Assembly: GCA_029251375.1 (NCBI GenBank)
Contig: JAQXDL010000032.1
Location: 80,266 to 144,265, forward strand
Origin: Pseudomonadales bacterium
GTDB lineage: Bacteria > Pseudomonadota > Gammaproteobacteria > Pseudomonadales > Azotimanducaceae
Length of the DNA stretch: 64,000 nucleotides
Reading direction: 5' to 3'
The first letter of the stretch is position 1; the number at the start of each line of letters is the position of its first letter. The position numbers and the translations under genes were made by a program. The notes under the pieces were generated by a model. It did no database searches and was not told where the DNA came from. It worked only from the letters and a program-made list of their open reading frames with translations. Below are positions 52,275 to 61,521 of the stretch, in pieces.

Positions 52275-54290
52275 ATGTCTAGTTTAACTATGCACACATT
52301 GACGTACAGGCCAGATATCGACGGACTCCGCGCGATAGCTGTCGTTCCAGTTGTTCTTTACCACGCAGGTTTCGGTTTTTTTTCCGGTGGCTTTGTTGGG
52401 GTTGACGTATTTTTTGTCATCTCTGGTTACTTAATAACTTCAATCATTGCTCAAGAGATCGCCGGTGGTGATTTTAGTATTAAGCAATTTTATGCCCGTC
52501 GGGCTCGGCGATTATTCCCCGCATTGTTTGCAGTGCTAGCAGCCTGCTGCATTGTTGCTCCGATGCTGCTTATGCCATGGGAGTTGGAAGACTTTGGTCA
52601 AAGTGTCGCAACGACCGCGATATTTGCATCTAACTTTTTGTTTTTCACAGAAGCGGGTTACTTTGATGGACCTGCGGAACTCAAACCTCTACTCCATACC
52701 TGGTCGCTGGCAATTGAAGAGCAGTACTATCTATTGTTTCCTGGTTTTCTGATTCTGATTCATCGATACATGCGCGGTAGTTACCTGCCGTGGATCCTAG
52801 GTTTGTTCATCACTTCGCTGCTGTTAAGTATTTGGAGTGTTGCTTACGCATCGGATGCAGCTTTTTATTTACTGCCGAGTAGGACATGGGAGTTGTTGTT
52901 AGGGTCACTGCTGGTGCTCACCGGTTTTTCGCCGCGTCATCAGGCGCTACGTGAACTTTGCGGCTGGACCGGGCTAGCGTTGATAGTCATCGCAGTACTT
53001 AAATTTACCAGTGATACACCGTTTCCGGGTGCCGCCGCTTTGTTACCCTGCGTGGGCACCGCGTTAATCATTGTCGGTGGTCGCGGCGGTCCTGCAACCC
53101 TCATTATGCGTTTGCTCAGTGCGCGCTGTGTGGTCTATGTCGGCTTAATCTCTTACTCCCTATATCTTTGGCACTGGCCGATACTGGTGTTTGCTAAGCA
53201 TTATTTGGTACGTGAGCTGACACTAGTTGAATCCACCTGTCTGGTGGCACTGTCTTTTGTGATAGCGGCTTTGTCATTGCGCTTTATCGAAAATCCGTTC
53301 CGGGGCAAAGGAGGATTGTTGAACACTCGCGGATTGTTTCGTACTTCCGCAGCGCTAATCGGTGTCACTATCTTTATCGGACTCGTGTTTGATGAAAGCG
53401 AAGGTTTGCCATCTAGGTTGCCAGCCAACGTCGAACGAATAGCCCAAGTCTCTCAAGATAAACCGGCGGCGCGTAAACGTTGCGAGGGTATAAAACCTGA
53501 CAAGGTGACATATGATTTTGTGTGTCGGGTTAATGACCTTGAGGTCACGCCGTCATTTATTGTGTGGGGTGATTCCCATGCGATGGCGATGATTCCAACC
53601 TTGGGTGAGGTTGCTAAAAATAACGACCTCAATGGGTTGAATTTGTCTTCCAACGGATGCCTACCATTTTTGAATGTTTCCCGTCCGGGTCGCGACTTAA
53701 CCGGCGAATGCTCGAAGTTTAACGACAAAGTTTTATCAATGTTGGAAGCGCATCCGGAAATTGCCAAGATTGTACTCATTGCACACTGGTCTGCCTATGC
53801 TGAAGGCACGACCTATGGTTCAGCAAGCGAACAAACGTTATATCTGGCGACAGCAGACCATATGGCTCGATCATTGGCGGAAAATCGAGATAACTATGAA
53901 TCTGCGTTAACAAGAACATTGCAGGCGATTGCGAGTCTAGGGCGTGAGATTGTCATCATCGGTCCGATTCCTGAGATCGGTCGGGATGTACCTAACGTGC
54001 TGGCTAAAGCGCAGTGGCGAGGCCAGCCATTAGATTTAAGGATTACTACCCGTGATTATCGAGTGCGACAGCGTTTTGTATTTGAATCGTTTGCGCGCGC
54101 CGGCGATGAAGTTGATCTAAGGTTCTATAGCCCGCAGGATAGATTTTGCCCTAATGGGTTTTGCGATGTGGTGGGCGAAACAGGGTTGCCGCTGTATTTC
54201 GATGACAGTCATGTTTCAAGCCATGGCGCCAAGCGACTGATCCCCATTTTCGAAAGTATATTTAGTACTGAGAAATTCGGCGCTAATTAG
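52275..54290 (+). CDS. OafA/YrhL family acyltransferase with C-terminal SGNH domain
   Basis: A 671-residue inner-membrane protein. The N-terminal acyltransferase-3 domain (about 10-360) has about ten helices, the catalytic His/Arg region in YRPDIDGLRAIAVVPVVLYH and the GVDVFFVISGYLIT motif. The C-terminal SGNH-hydrolase domain (about 400-665) has the block I Ser in VWGDSHAMA and the Asp-x-x-His (DDSHVSSHG) near the end. Such fusions O-acetylate surface glycans (O-antigen or peptidoglycan) across the membrane. The glycan is not known, but the Wzy/WaaL-like locus at 20-22 kb could provide one. Confidence 0.9.
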   Translation: MSSLTMHTLTYRPDIDGLRAIAVVPVVLYHAGFGFFSGGFVGVDVFFVISGYLITSIIAQEIAGGDFSIKQFYARRARRLFPALFAVLAACCIVAPMLLMPWELEDFGQSVATTAIFASNFLFFTEAGYFDGPAELKPLLHTWSLAIEEQYYLLFPGFLILIHRYMRGSYLPWILGLFITSLLLSIWSVAYASDAAFYLLPSRTWELLLGSLLVLTGFSPRHQALRELCGWTGLALIVIAVLKFTSDTPFPGAAALLPCVGTALIIVGGRGGPATLIMRLLSARCVVYVGLISYSLYLWHWPILVFAKHYLVRELTLVESTCLVALSFVIAALSLRFIENPFRGKGGLLNTRGLFRTSAALIGVTIFIGLVFDESEGLPSRLPANVERIAQVSQDKPAARKRCEGIKPDKVTYDFVCRVNDLEVTPSFIVWGDSHAMAMIPTLGEVAKNNDLNGLNLSSNGCLPFLNVSRPGRDLTGECSKFNDKVLSMLEAHPEIAKIVLIAHWSAYAEGTTYGSASEQTLYLATADHMARSLAENRDNYESALTRTLQAIASLGREIVIIGPIPEIGRDVPNVLAKAQWRGQPLDLRITTRDYRVRQRFVFESFARAGDEVDLRFYSPQDRFCPNGFCDVVGETGLPLYFDDSHVSSHGAKRLIPIFESIFSTEKFGAN

Positions 54291-54421
54291 TTTGCATTGC
54301 TAGATAAAAAGGCGATGAGTAAACCCTCTATGGTTCCTCCGACACTCGGTACAATAAGCAACGTGAGTACCGTAGGCAATGACGCGAAAGCGCAAACGAT
54401 AAGATATTTTCGTAATGTCAT
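54287..54421 (-). CDS. Small hydrophobic protein, 44 residues
   Basis: ATG at 54421 to TAA at 54287-54289, with AAAGGGA upstream as ribosome site. The translation has a basic start (MTLRKYL) and a long hydrophobic segment (LIVCAFASLPTVLTLLIV) like a signal anchor, then IEGLLIAFLSS. It overlaps the acyltransferase stop tail-to-tail and follows, by 12 bp, a coding-like fragment at 54434-54595. It may be a true small membrane protein or part of a decaying locus. No family is recognised. Confidence 0.4.
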   Translation of the reverse strand: MTLRKYLIVCAFASLPTVLTLLIVPSVGGTIEGLLIAFLSSNAN

Positions 54422-54433
54422 GGTTCGATCCCT

Positions 54434-54595
54434 TTATTCTTCACGTGCGATAAGTTCGAATCCCCAGCTGGTGTTGGCGGATACCGGTGTCGGTACGCCG
54501 CCGTACTTTGCTAGCAACTTGGCGGCTACGCCATTGAGCACATCGCCTTGTTTAATTCGTACCAGCTGCCTTGGGTAGCGGATGTTTTTGACGAA
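54434..54595 (-). pseudogene. C-terminal fragment of an unrecognised protein
   Basis: Fifty-three codons open on the minus strand without start. The sequence (FVKNIRYPRQLVRIKQGDVL, NGVAAKLLAKYGGVPTPVSA, NTSWGFELIAREE) has ordinary soluble-protein composition and ends in a stop followed by a new ribosome site. Upstream the frame is blocked by TAG. It is likely the tail of a broken gene. I do not recognise the family. Confidence 0.35.
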
Positions 54596-54861
54596 CTATT
54601 AGGTGTTGTCGTCTATTTCGATCTTGGCAAAGAGACAATTATTCTGTCAACGCGTGGTTTTATAAGGGCACTACCGTAGAGGAATATCGCTCACGAGTTG
54701 CTCGAAGTCCGGCAAGTAAAAAGTTGTCCAGGATTGGCGAATTTGTCAAAGGCAGACGAGGGGATGTTAGGCATGGATACCGTTTTGCTCGTCAACAAGA
54801 TTGTGCGGGAGCTCGTGATAGCCGTTGTGGAGAGTCCTGTGCAAGGTGCTTCGCGTATTCG
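54596..54861. other. Gene-poor stretch with broken coding-like frames
   Basis: Both strands show short coding-like stretches interrupted by stops, for example plus-strand NAWFYKGTTVEEYRSRVARS and DTVLLVNKIVRELVIAVVES. No complete gene can be drawn. The most economical reading is a decayed locus. Confidence 0.35.
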
Positions 54862-55074
54862 TTATTTTCTGTAGCGATCAAACGTGTTTCGTTGATCTCG
54901 GTCCAATACGATATCCCATACCCAGTCGAGGTGCGTGCCACCATCGATGAGTAGTTTGGGCTCTTTGACTAACGCCTCGGGTTGTTCGGCGATAGTGTGA
55001 GAGCAAAGTAACGCGAGGAAGATGAAAGAAAAGCGCGTAACAAAATTGGCGGAAAATCTCTTTAGTCTACACAT
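54862..55074 (-). pseudogene. N-terminal fragment of an exported protein
   Basis: Seventy codons from an ATG at 55074 with GGAAG upstream. A signal peptide (RFSFIFLALLCSHTIAE) is followed by EPKLLIDGGTHLDWVWDIVLDR, resembling the first blade of a WD40-type propeller, and then the frame stops. WD40 proteins are far longer, so this is probably the start of a gene destroyed downstream. An in-frame extension to 55167 is possible. Confidence 0.35.
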
Positions 55075-55227
55075 ACAGATATCTTCCTTTGCGAGGGGAT
55101 GATCGAATAAGCCACGTTTTTGTGCTGACTGCCAACCGATTTCCTGCGCGGTGGTGAGATAAACCATAGAGACTGTAAGGCTTTAACAACGGGTAAATAG
55201 TCGCGGGCTAGTCTATATTAGGCAGCT

Positions 55228-56049
55228 ATGAATATTGATCTTGATACAGGACGTTTGATTGTGTTTTTGGGCGGCCTACTGTTTTGGGCTCTGTTCGAAC
55301 GATTATTCACCTATCGTCCTGCGGTCTCGCCTTTGCTAAGGCGTGTTGTGCTTCACGCCGCTGTGGCTGCGCTGAACACCACGCTCATGCGGTTGTTAGT
55401 ATATGTGCCTCTGCTCGCATGGATTGTTTATGTCGAACAGATGGGCTGGGGGCTGACCCGTATGTTGGGGCTTTCCGGTTGGGTCGAATTTGTTCTGACG
55501 GTTGTCGTGTTAGATTTTTTTGACTATGTCTGGCATCGGGCGAATCATCGCGTTGCTTTATTGTGGCGGTTTCACAAAACTCACCACGCAGATAACGATT
55601 TGGATGTCTTTACCGCGCTGCGTTTTCATCCAGGTGAATTGTTGATTTCGGCACTAGCAAAAGCCATTTGGATTGTACTTTGGGGGCCTTCAGCATTCGC
55701 CTGGTTTCTGTTTGAAGCGACGGTTAGCCTCTGCGCGCAGATGCACCACAGTAACATTGATCTTCCAGATAAACTTGAACGGGGGCTCGCTGCGTTCATA
55801 GTGACGCCTCGATTTCATGCCGCGCATCATCTTGTAGATCGGCAGTACGGAGATCAAAATTTTTCAACAATTTTTAGTTTTTGGGATCGTTTTTTTTCGT
55901 CATTGGCGCCCTGGCTGTCACGCGAAGCCCTGCGGACAAAGCCTATGGGGCTGCCGGAAGGGCGCAGCGAAACGCTCTCGGCAAAGCAATTGTTGCTTGA
56001 ACCTTTCAAAAGCCGTAACGTGTCGCTCGACCCTGTAAACGAAGTATAA
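55228..56049 (+). CDS. Sterol desaturase / fatty acid hydroxylase family protein
   Basis: A 273-residue membrane di-iron enzyme with about four helices. The His clusters are all present: WHRANHRV (HxxxH), RFHKTHHAD (HxxHH), and MHHSNID with RFHAAHHL near the C-terminus. Family members hydroxylate or desaturate lipids, carotenoids or sterol-like substrates using oxygen. The substrate is unknown. It is monocistronic. Confidence 0.9.
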   Translation: MNIDLDTGRLIVFLGGLLFWALFERLFTYRPAVSPLLRRVVLHAAVAALNTTLMRLLVYVPLLAWIVYVEQMGWGLTRMLGLSGWVEFVLTVVVLDFFDYVWHRANHRVALLWRFHKTHHADNDLDVFTALRFHPGELLISALAKAIWIVLWGPSAFAWFLFEATVSLCAQMHHSNIDLPDKLERGLAAFIVTPRFHAAHHLVDRQYGDQNFSTIFSFWDRFFSSLAPWLSREALRTKPMGLPEGRSETLSAKQLLLEPFKSRNVSLDPVNEV

Positions 56050-56127
56050 TTATGAATACAGGGCTTATTGGGTTGGGCTGAGTCGCCCACTGTACATAAA
56101 CGAATTTTTCTCTTCATGGGGTTTTAA

Positions 56128-56400
56128 ATGAAATATTTAGCACTAGTATTGTTAATGGTTGTATTGCCCGCAGGGGCATTGGCTAGCGGCCACGGTAAAG
56201 AGCATGGCGGTAAAGCTGCTGCAGACGCGAAAGAACATGGTGGCAAAGCGGCTGCACATGCTAAAGAGCATGGCGGTAAAGCTGCTGCAGATGCGAAAGA
56301 GCATGGCGGTAAAGCTGCCGAAGAGGCGAAAGAGCACGGTGGTAAAGCGGCTGCCGAAGCGAAAGAGCACGGTGGTAAAGCGGCTGCGTCTAAGCACTGA
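56128..56400 (+). CDS. Exported protein of six 11-residue repeats (LEA-like)
   Basis: A 90-residue protein: a signal peptide (YLALVLLMVVLPAGALAS), then six perfect-length copies of Lys-Glu-His-Gly-Gly-Lys-Ala-Ala-Ala-x-Ala to the end. It is very hydrophilic, has no Cys and is probably disordered or amphipathic-helical. The 11-residue period and Lys/Glu/Ala/Gly content resemble group 3 LEA proteins, which protect against drying or freezing, although the His-Gly-Gly is unusual and could bind metals. Both are inference. A gene 21 bp downstream encodes another exported protein. Confidence 0.75.
   Translation: MKYLALVLLMVVLPAGALASGHGKEHGGKAAADAKEHGGKAAAHAKEHGGKAAADAKEHGGKAAEEAKEHGGKAAAEAKEHGGKAAASKH
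56197..56394. repeat. Six 33-bp tandem repeats
   Basis: Six in-frame 33-bp units, differing mainly at third positions and at the variable tenth residue. They encode the 11-residue repeat of the exported protein. Copy number can change without frame loss. Confidence 0.9.
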
Positions 56401-56421
56401 GTTTTTGATTAGTTTTTTAGC

Positions 56422-56925
56422 GTGAAACCAATTGTCGGCCTTCGAAAGCAGTGGTCTCAGGTCTTGATGCGTTTTATTTTAACAAGGTCTATGGCCCTGC
56501 TTTTGGCCTGCATGGTTGTTCAAACTCGTGCTGAAAGCGTCGCCGACGTGGGCTCAATTGTTTATGCCCAAGACATCAAAGCAGCAATGCACCAGCATAT
56601 AGACAATGTTGTTGATGATGATGAGATTTTTCGAATTGTTGATGGCGTTACCAGCGAATCACTGACGCTGCGCTTTGTGCAGATTCACGACCCAGTCAGG
56701 CAGATTGGTGACGATGTTTATTTTGCCTGTACTGATTTTCACGTCGAAGGTATTGAAGACAAACTTTATGATGTGGATTTCTGGCTGCGCGAAGTGGATG
56801 GTGAGTTGAAAGTCTTTCAAACAAAGATTCACAAAGAGCCTCGTCACTCTCTGCTTTACGGTTGGTACAAACATCCACGCTATACTTTTGTGAACGATGA
56901 AATCGAATATCTCTATAGCAACTGA
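56422..56925 (+). CDS. Exported protein of unknown function
   Basis: A 167-residue protein from GTG at 56422; an ATG at codon 16 is an alternative. A signal peptide (RSMALLLACMVVQTRAE) leads to a domain of about 130 residues with VDDDEIFRIVDGVTSESLTLRFVQIHDPVRQIG, DVYFACTDF and VDFWLREVDGELKVFQTKIH. I do not recognise a family. It is possibly co-transcribed with the 11-residue-repeat gene. Confidence 0.7.
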   Translation: MKPIVGLRKQWSQVLMRFILTRSMALLLACMVVQTRAESVADVGSIVYAQDIKAAMHQHIDNVVDDDEIFRIVDGVTSESLTLRFVQIHDPVRQIGDDVYFACTDFHVEGIEDKLYDVDFWLREVDGELKVFQTKIHKEPRHSLLYGWYKHPRYTFVNDEIEYLYSN

Positions 56926-56999
56926 TTAAAAAGAGTCGGGCGCATAAAGCCTTTTATGTGTTTTCGGCTCATTAGACACGACAAGCGCACAATTCCATT

Positions 57000-57938
57000 A
57001 TGGCGATTCACTGGTACCCAGGTCACATGCATAAGGCGATTCGCGAGATGACAACACTCCTGCCGGATGTTGATCTTGTAATCGAGTTGCTTGACGCTCG
57101 TCTTCCTGCCAGCAGCCAGAACCCGGCGATTGGTAAGCTGCGGCATAACAAGCCGTGCATTAAAATTTTGAGCAAGTCGGATCTGGCTGATCCAAAAGCC
57201 ACATTGCACTGGCAGGAACATTTTGAGCAAGACGCTTCGGTAAAAACCCTGCAAACAACCCTTGATCAAAATGACAAGGCGCAAAGGCTGATTCGATTGT
57301 GTCGCGCTTTAGTGCCGTCGAAAGTGAAAGCAAACCTTAATATGCTAGTGATGGTCGCCGGTGTGCCGAATGTCGGTAAATCAACGCTGATTAATGCTCT
57401 GGCGGGGCGCAAGGCGGCCAAGACGGGTAATGAGCCTGCGATTACGAAGGGTCAGCAGCGTATCAAATTGGCCGAAGGTATTGTGCTGTTGGATACGCCA
57501 GGCCTGTTGTGGCCAAAGATTGAAAACGAAAACAGCGGTTATCGCCTAGCAGCTTCCGGTGCGATCAAAGATACGGCGATGGCGATTGAAGATGTTGCCT
57601 TCTACTTGGCCGACTACCTTATTAAACACTACCCAACTGTCTTGAAAGATCGATATGACCTGGCGTCGGTGCCTGACACTGAAATTGAATTTTTCGAACA
57701 AATGGGTGAGCGACGTGGCTGCCTTGTTGCCGGTGGGCGAGTTGATTTGGAAAAAGCTTCCGCGATTCTTGTGAACGAATTTCGCGCGGGCATGCTAGGT
57801 GGCATCACTTTGGAAACACCAGAGATGATTGCAGCGGAAGAGATCGTCATTACCCAGCAAAAACAGGCGAAAGCGGAAAAGGATGCAGAGCGAAAACGAA
57901 AATTTCGTTCTGGTCGTCGAGATATGGTCAAAAAGTAA
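57000..57938 (+). CDS. ylqF: Ribosome biogenesis GTPase YlqF/RbgA
   Basis: A 312-residue circularly permuted GTPase, with motif order G4-G5-G1-G2-G3: G4 as SKSDLAD (about residue 58), G1 GVPNVGKSTLIN, G3 DTPGLLWP. The N-terminal IHWYPGHMHKAIREM is the family signature. It acts in assembly of the large ribosomal subunit. A Lys/Arg-rich C-terminal tail may contact rRNA. It is monocistronic. Confidence 0.93.
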   Translation: MAIHWYPGHMHKAIREMTTLLPDVDLVIELLDARLPASSQNPAIGKLRHNKPCIKILSKSDLADPKATLHWQEHFEQDASVKTLQTTLDQNDKAQRLIRLCRALVPSKVKANLNMLVMVAGVPNVGKSTLINALAGRKAAKTGNEPAITKGQQRIKLAEGIVLLDTPGLLWPKIENENSGYRLAASGAIKDTAMAIEDVAFYLADYLIKHYPTVLKDRYDLASVPDTEIEFFEQMGERRGCLVAGGRVDLEKASAILVNEFRAGMLGGITLETPEMIAAEEIVITQQKQAKAEKDAERKRKFRSGRRDMVKK

Positions 57939-58122
57939 AGCAGCAAGAGCCGCTAACAAGATCACGCAGCGGGGACGTTCAGCTGGCATAAGTCAGCAAG
58001 GGTTCATGGTTACCTGAAAGATGCCTGCAAAAAATCCCCACTCACCTTCAGAGACAATCAACACGATCGAGTCCTTCACCCGGATACCCGGCGGAAGGTC
58101 GCCGGGCCGCGGTGTGATAAAT

Positions 58123-60060
58123 TTATTCGGTTAGGTCCGACATCGACACAGAAAGATCGTAGCGCTCTTTCGCAATCCGCATGATATTGTCAGCAAATTG
58201 AGGATGATCTCTTAGAATTCGACCAAAAACAGATTTACTGAGTGTGAACAAATCACAGGAGGTTTTCGCTTTCACCGTCGCGGTTCTCTCGGTCGACATC
58301 AGTAGGCCGATTTCACCAAAAAAATTACCTTCCTTTAACTCACTGACAACTTCGTCTTTGTTATCGAGCACTTGTACTTCACCGCGACAGATAAAATACA
58401 TTTCCTCGGTCGTGTCACCCTTTTGAATGATCACGTCACCGGCTTCTTTGCTAACGGATTGCATAGCAAGAATGACGGCATTGAGAAGTAACCTGTCAGC
58501 GTCCTTGAACATCGGTAACTCTTCAAGTACATCGGGCGTGACAACCTCAAACCAGCTTCGACCATCTTTTTCTAGTAACTCGTAGGCAGCCTTAGGTCCC
58601 CAGGAATTGCGCGCATAGTTAGGGAAATCTTGAGCCGGTGCCTTGGCCCAATAGTCGAGCAATGGTTGCGCAATGCGCCAGGCAGCTTCCACCAAATCAC
58701 CGCGTGAGAACAGCGTTGCATCGCCTCGCGAGCAAGCATAGATCATCACTTCATAACCGGTATAACGCGATGCATTGAAGGCATCACCATAGTCAAAGGC
58801 CATATCAACACTTTGTAACTGTACCGTTGGACCAGGCGTCTTCGCCTGAAACAACAGTTCAATTCCTTGATAGGGTTGAATGTGGAAGACGAGTCGATTT
58901 GAGGTCAACTGGGTCACCTCGGTACCTTTGAACATACTTTCCGGTGGCTTTTTGAATTCGATGACGATTTCAGTGCCTCGCTTCCAAAGCGCTTTACCTG
59001 AACGTAGATAGATTGGCACACCTTGCCAGCGTAAATTATCGATCTGAAACTTAGCAGCGGCGAATGTCTCTGTTTTCGATTCGGGGTTCACGTCTTGCTC
59101 GCCGCGATAGCCAGGCTTATCAATACTGCCTGCATCGTCAAAGGACGGCCCGTACTGGCCGCGCACGACATTTTCTGCAACACCTGCTTCATCGTAGATG
59201 CGCACAGACTCCAGTACCTTGGCTTTCTCATTTCTTATGGCGTCAGCGTCGAAGGAACCCGGTGGTTCCATGCAAATATAGGAAAGCATCTGGAACATAT
59301 GGTTCTGCATCATGTCTCTGAGCACGCCAGAGTGATCGTAATAGCCACCTCTACCTTTTACATCAACGGATTCGCAAACGTTGAACTGGATGTTATCGAT
59401 ATGATGCTTGTTCCATAGCGGCTCAAACATACCGTTAGAAAAACGGAATGTGAGCAGGTTTTGCACCGTCTCTTTGCCAAGGTAATGGTCGACCCGATAA
59501 ATCTGATCTTCGCGCCAGTACTTTAATATCTCCGCATTTAGATCTAAGGCGGACTGCAGATCTGTACCAAAGGGTTTTTCGACGATGATACGTTTCCAAC
59601 CATCGCCGTCTTGAAAGCCGGCTTTGTGCAGGTTCTCGCATAGAGAGCCGAAAAACCGAGGCGCCATCGCGAAGTAAAATAGAACGTTGCCGCCGGCTTG
59701 ATATTCTTCGTCGAGCTTGGCGACGGTTTCTTTTAGTTTGGTAAAACCCTCAAGATCAATGTTGGCGGGCTCAAAGTAAAACCGTGACAGTAGCTCCTCG
59801 CAAGCATCTTCATCGAAGCTGTTGCGGGTATGAAAAGCCCGCAAACCATTGTCTTCACTGGCCATACTTTGTCGAAATTCATCGTTGCTAATGTCACTAC
59901 GACCCGTACCCAGAACGGCAAAGTTCGGCGATAGCAGTTCATCGCAGGTCAAGTTGTATAGAGAGGGTACCAGCAGTCGTTTGGTAAGGTCACCGGAAGC
60001 GCCGAAGATCACCATGACGCAGGGTTCGCTCAAGGGATTGTTGAGAGTTGAAGTAGACAA
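58123..60060 (-). CDS. zwf: Glucose-6-phosphate dehydrogenase fused to a cyclic-nucleotide-binding domain
   Basis: 645 residues versus about 490 for normal Zwf. The Zwf part (about 1-500) has the NADP-binding GASGDLTKR (20-28), IVEKPFGTD (159-167) and catalytic RVDHYLGKE (189-197), and oxidises glucose 6-phosphate to start the pentose phosphate and Entner-Doudoroff routes. Residues about 517-640 are a CRP-type cNMP-binding domain with phosphate-binding cassette FFGEIGLL (580-587) and RTATV (592-596). The TTG start is preceded by AGGAG. Allosteric control by cAMP or cGMP is inference. Confidence 0.92.
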   Translation of the reverse strand: MSTSTLNNPLSEPCVMVIFGASGDLTKRLLVPSLYNLTCDELLSPNFAVLGTGRSDISNDEFRQSMASEDNGLRAFHTRNSFDEDACEELLSRFYFEPANIDLEGFTKLKETVAKLDEEYQAGGNVLFYFAMAPRFFGSLCENLHKAGFQDGDGWKRIIVEKPFGTDLQSALDLNAEILKYWREDQIYRVDHYLGKETVQNLLTFRFSNGMFEPLWNKHHIDNIQFNVCESVDVKGRGGYYDHSGVLRDMMQNHMFQMLSYICMEPPGSFDADAIRNEKAKVLESVRIYDEAGVAENVVRGQYGPSFDDAGSIDKPGYRGEQDVNPESKTETFAAAKFQIDNLRWQGVPIYLRSGKALWKRGTEIVIEFKKPPESMFKGTEVTQLTSNRLVFHIQPYQGIELLFQAKTPGPTVQLQSVDMAFDYGDAFNASRYTGYEVMIYACSRGDATLFSRGDLVEAAWRIAQPLLDYWAKAPAQDFPNYARNSWGPKAAYELLEKDGRSWFEVVTPDVLEELPMFKDADRLLLNAVILAMQSVSKEAGDVIIQKGDTTEEMYFICRGEVQVLDNKDEVVSELKEGNFFGEIGLLMSTERTATVKAKTSCDLFTLSKSVFGRILRDHPQFADNIMRIAKERYDLSVSMSDLTE

Positions 60061-60520
60061 TCAGTGCTCCTAATGAAAAGACAGAGAGCGATCATTGGGT
60101 AAATTCATGCCAGAGTAAAGGCTGCTATCACCTAAATTAGATTTTTAGGACGAGATGTACATTTATACCTGAATTACTTGCGACTACCTGCGATAAGTTA
60201 TATCTGAAGAGTGGAATTGTTGATCATAAAGGACAGGTTTTTCAGACATCTTGTCTATGTGTGTTTGCACTACGTTGAGTAGGTGGTTGGTAGACGTCTC
60301 GGGTACTTTTTGGAATGCTCGCTGTGTTTTGCGGGCTCAAAAATATCCGATTTTGGATTGTCTTGTCGTAACAGCCTTAAGCGGGGGTGCTATAGTTATT
60401 GAGTTGAAAAGAGCGTTGGTAGCGTGACCATCCCTTAATTGAGCGATGGCTAATCAAAATGGGTTGTTCACTGTATCCTTTCAAGCAAGAGAAGACTGAA
60501 TTAAAAGAAGGAATCAAACG
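60061..60520. other. Divergent intergenic region, no gene seen
   Basis: A 460-bp spacer between zwf and the SDR gene. No coding or RNA feature is supported. The bases AAGAAGGAATC before the SDR ATG are its ribosome site. Confidence 0.5.
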
Positions 60521-61252
60521 ATGGGAAGACTAGACGGCAAGGTTGCACTGATCACCGGTGGCGCGCGCGGCCAAGGCGCAGCGGAAGGCAAACTGTTTCG
60601 AGCTGAAGGCGCGGAGGTCTATCTAACGGATGTATTAGTTGACGAGGGTATCGAGACCGCCGCTGAGATCGGCGCTACGTTCATCGAACACGATGTCACT
60701 GATAGCGACGCTTGGACCGCAATTGTTAAACGTATTGAAAACGAACATGCGCATCTTGACGTGCTTATTAACAATGCCGGTATTTTCCATATGATGGGCA
60801 TGGCTGATACAGAAAGGGAGCTCTGGGATCGCACCATAGCGATCAATCAGACCGGCGTTTTCCTCGGTCTGCAGGCTGTCGCAGCCATTATGACGAGCCA
60901 GAAGTCAGGATCGATCATCAATATTTCTTCTATTGCCGGTTTGCGGGGCTCCGGTGGCGCGTTTGCCTACGGCGCAAGCAAATGGGCCGTGCGTGGTATG
61001 ACTAAAAGCGCTGCGCAAGAGTTGTCGCCGCACGGTATTCGTGTCAACTCGATCCACCCCGGTATCATCGAAACAGCGATGGTTGATGAGTTCAGCCGCA
61101 AAGGTATCAACGAGAATGTACGCCAGCAGATTCCAATGGGGCACTATGCGGACGCCTCGGAGGTTGCTAATCTCGCGCTGTTCCTTGCGTGCGACGAGAG
61201 CACCTACTGCAGTGGTTCAGAGTTTGTTGTTGATGGTGGTATGACTGCTTGA
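60521..61252 (+). CDS. Short-chain dehydrogenase/reductase
   Basis: A 243-residue classic SDR. The Rossmann motif GGARGQGAAE (17-26), NNAGIF (88-93), the catalytic Ser, and YGASKWA (Tyr-x3-Lys near 150-154) are present, with PMGHYADASEVANLALFLACDES and the typical GSEFVVDGGMTA end. It is an NAD(P)-dependent oxidoreductase, and the substrate is unknown. The acidic residue that follows the second strand (LTDVL) favours NAD. Confidence 0.93.
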   Translation: MGRLDGKVALITGGARGQGAAEGKLFRAEGAEVYLTDVLVDEGIETAAEIGATFIEHDVTDSDAWTAIVKRIENEHAHLDVLINNAGIFHMMGMADTERELWDRTIAINQTGVFLGLQAVAAIMTSQKSGSIINISSIAGLRGSGGAFAYGASKWAVRGMTKSAAQELSPHGIRVNSIHPGIIETAMVDEFSRKGINENVRQQIPMGHYADASEVANLALFLACDESTYCSGSEFVVDGGMTA

Positions 61253-61521
61253 TGTTGGGTTCATGGAAAAGATGAGCTGAAGCGGGTGTAGAAAGTCATG
61301 AGACGCGTGAAAAGTAATCGATCAAGATAACCAAATTCTAACCAGAACCTTGTCCCAATAGATTACACTCGAGTTCGCAATGTATGTGCTCGTTCGCCTT
61401 TGACGTTAACATGCCAGTTTGTTTCGTAAGACCCACTGAATAAAGACAGCAATAAGTGCTAAGTGAATGTTTTGGAGAGATTTTTATTTGTAGCGATGAG
61501 ACTTCAAGAGTCGGAGAAGTA

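Noticed and set aside
54724..54954. 76-codon plus-strand gene
   Set aside because: No ribosome site or family resemblance; it lies across interrupted frames on both strands and may only be part of the decayed region.
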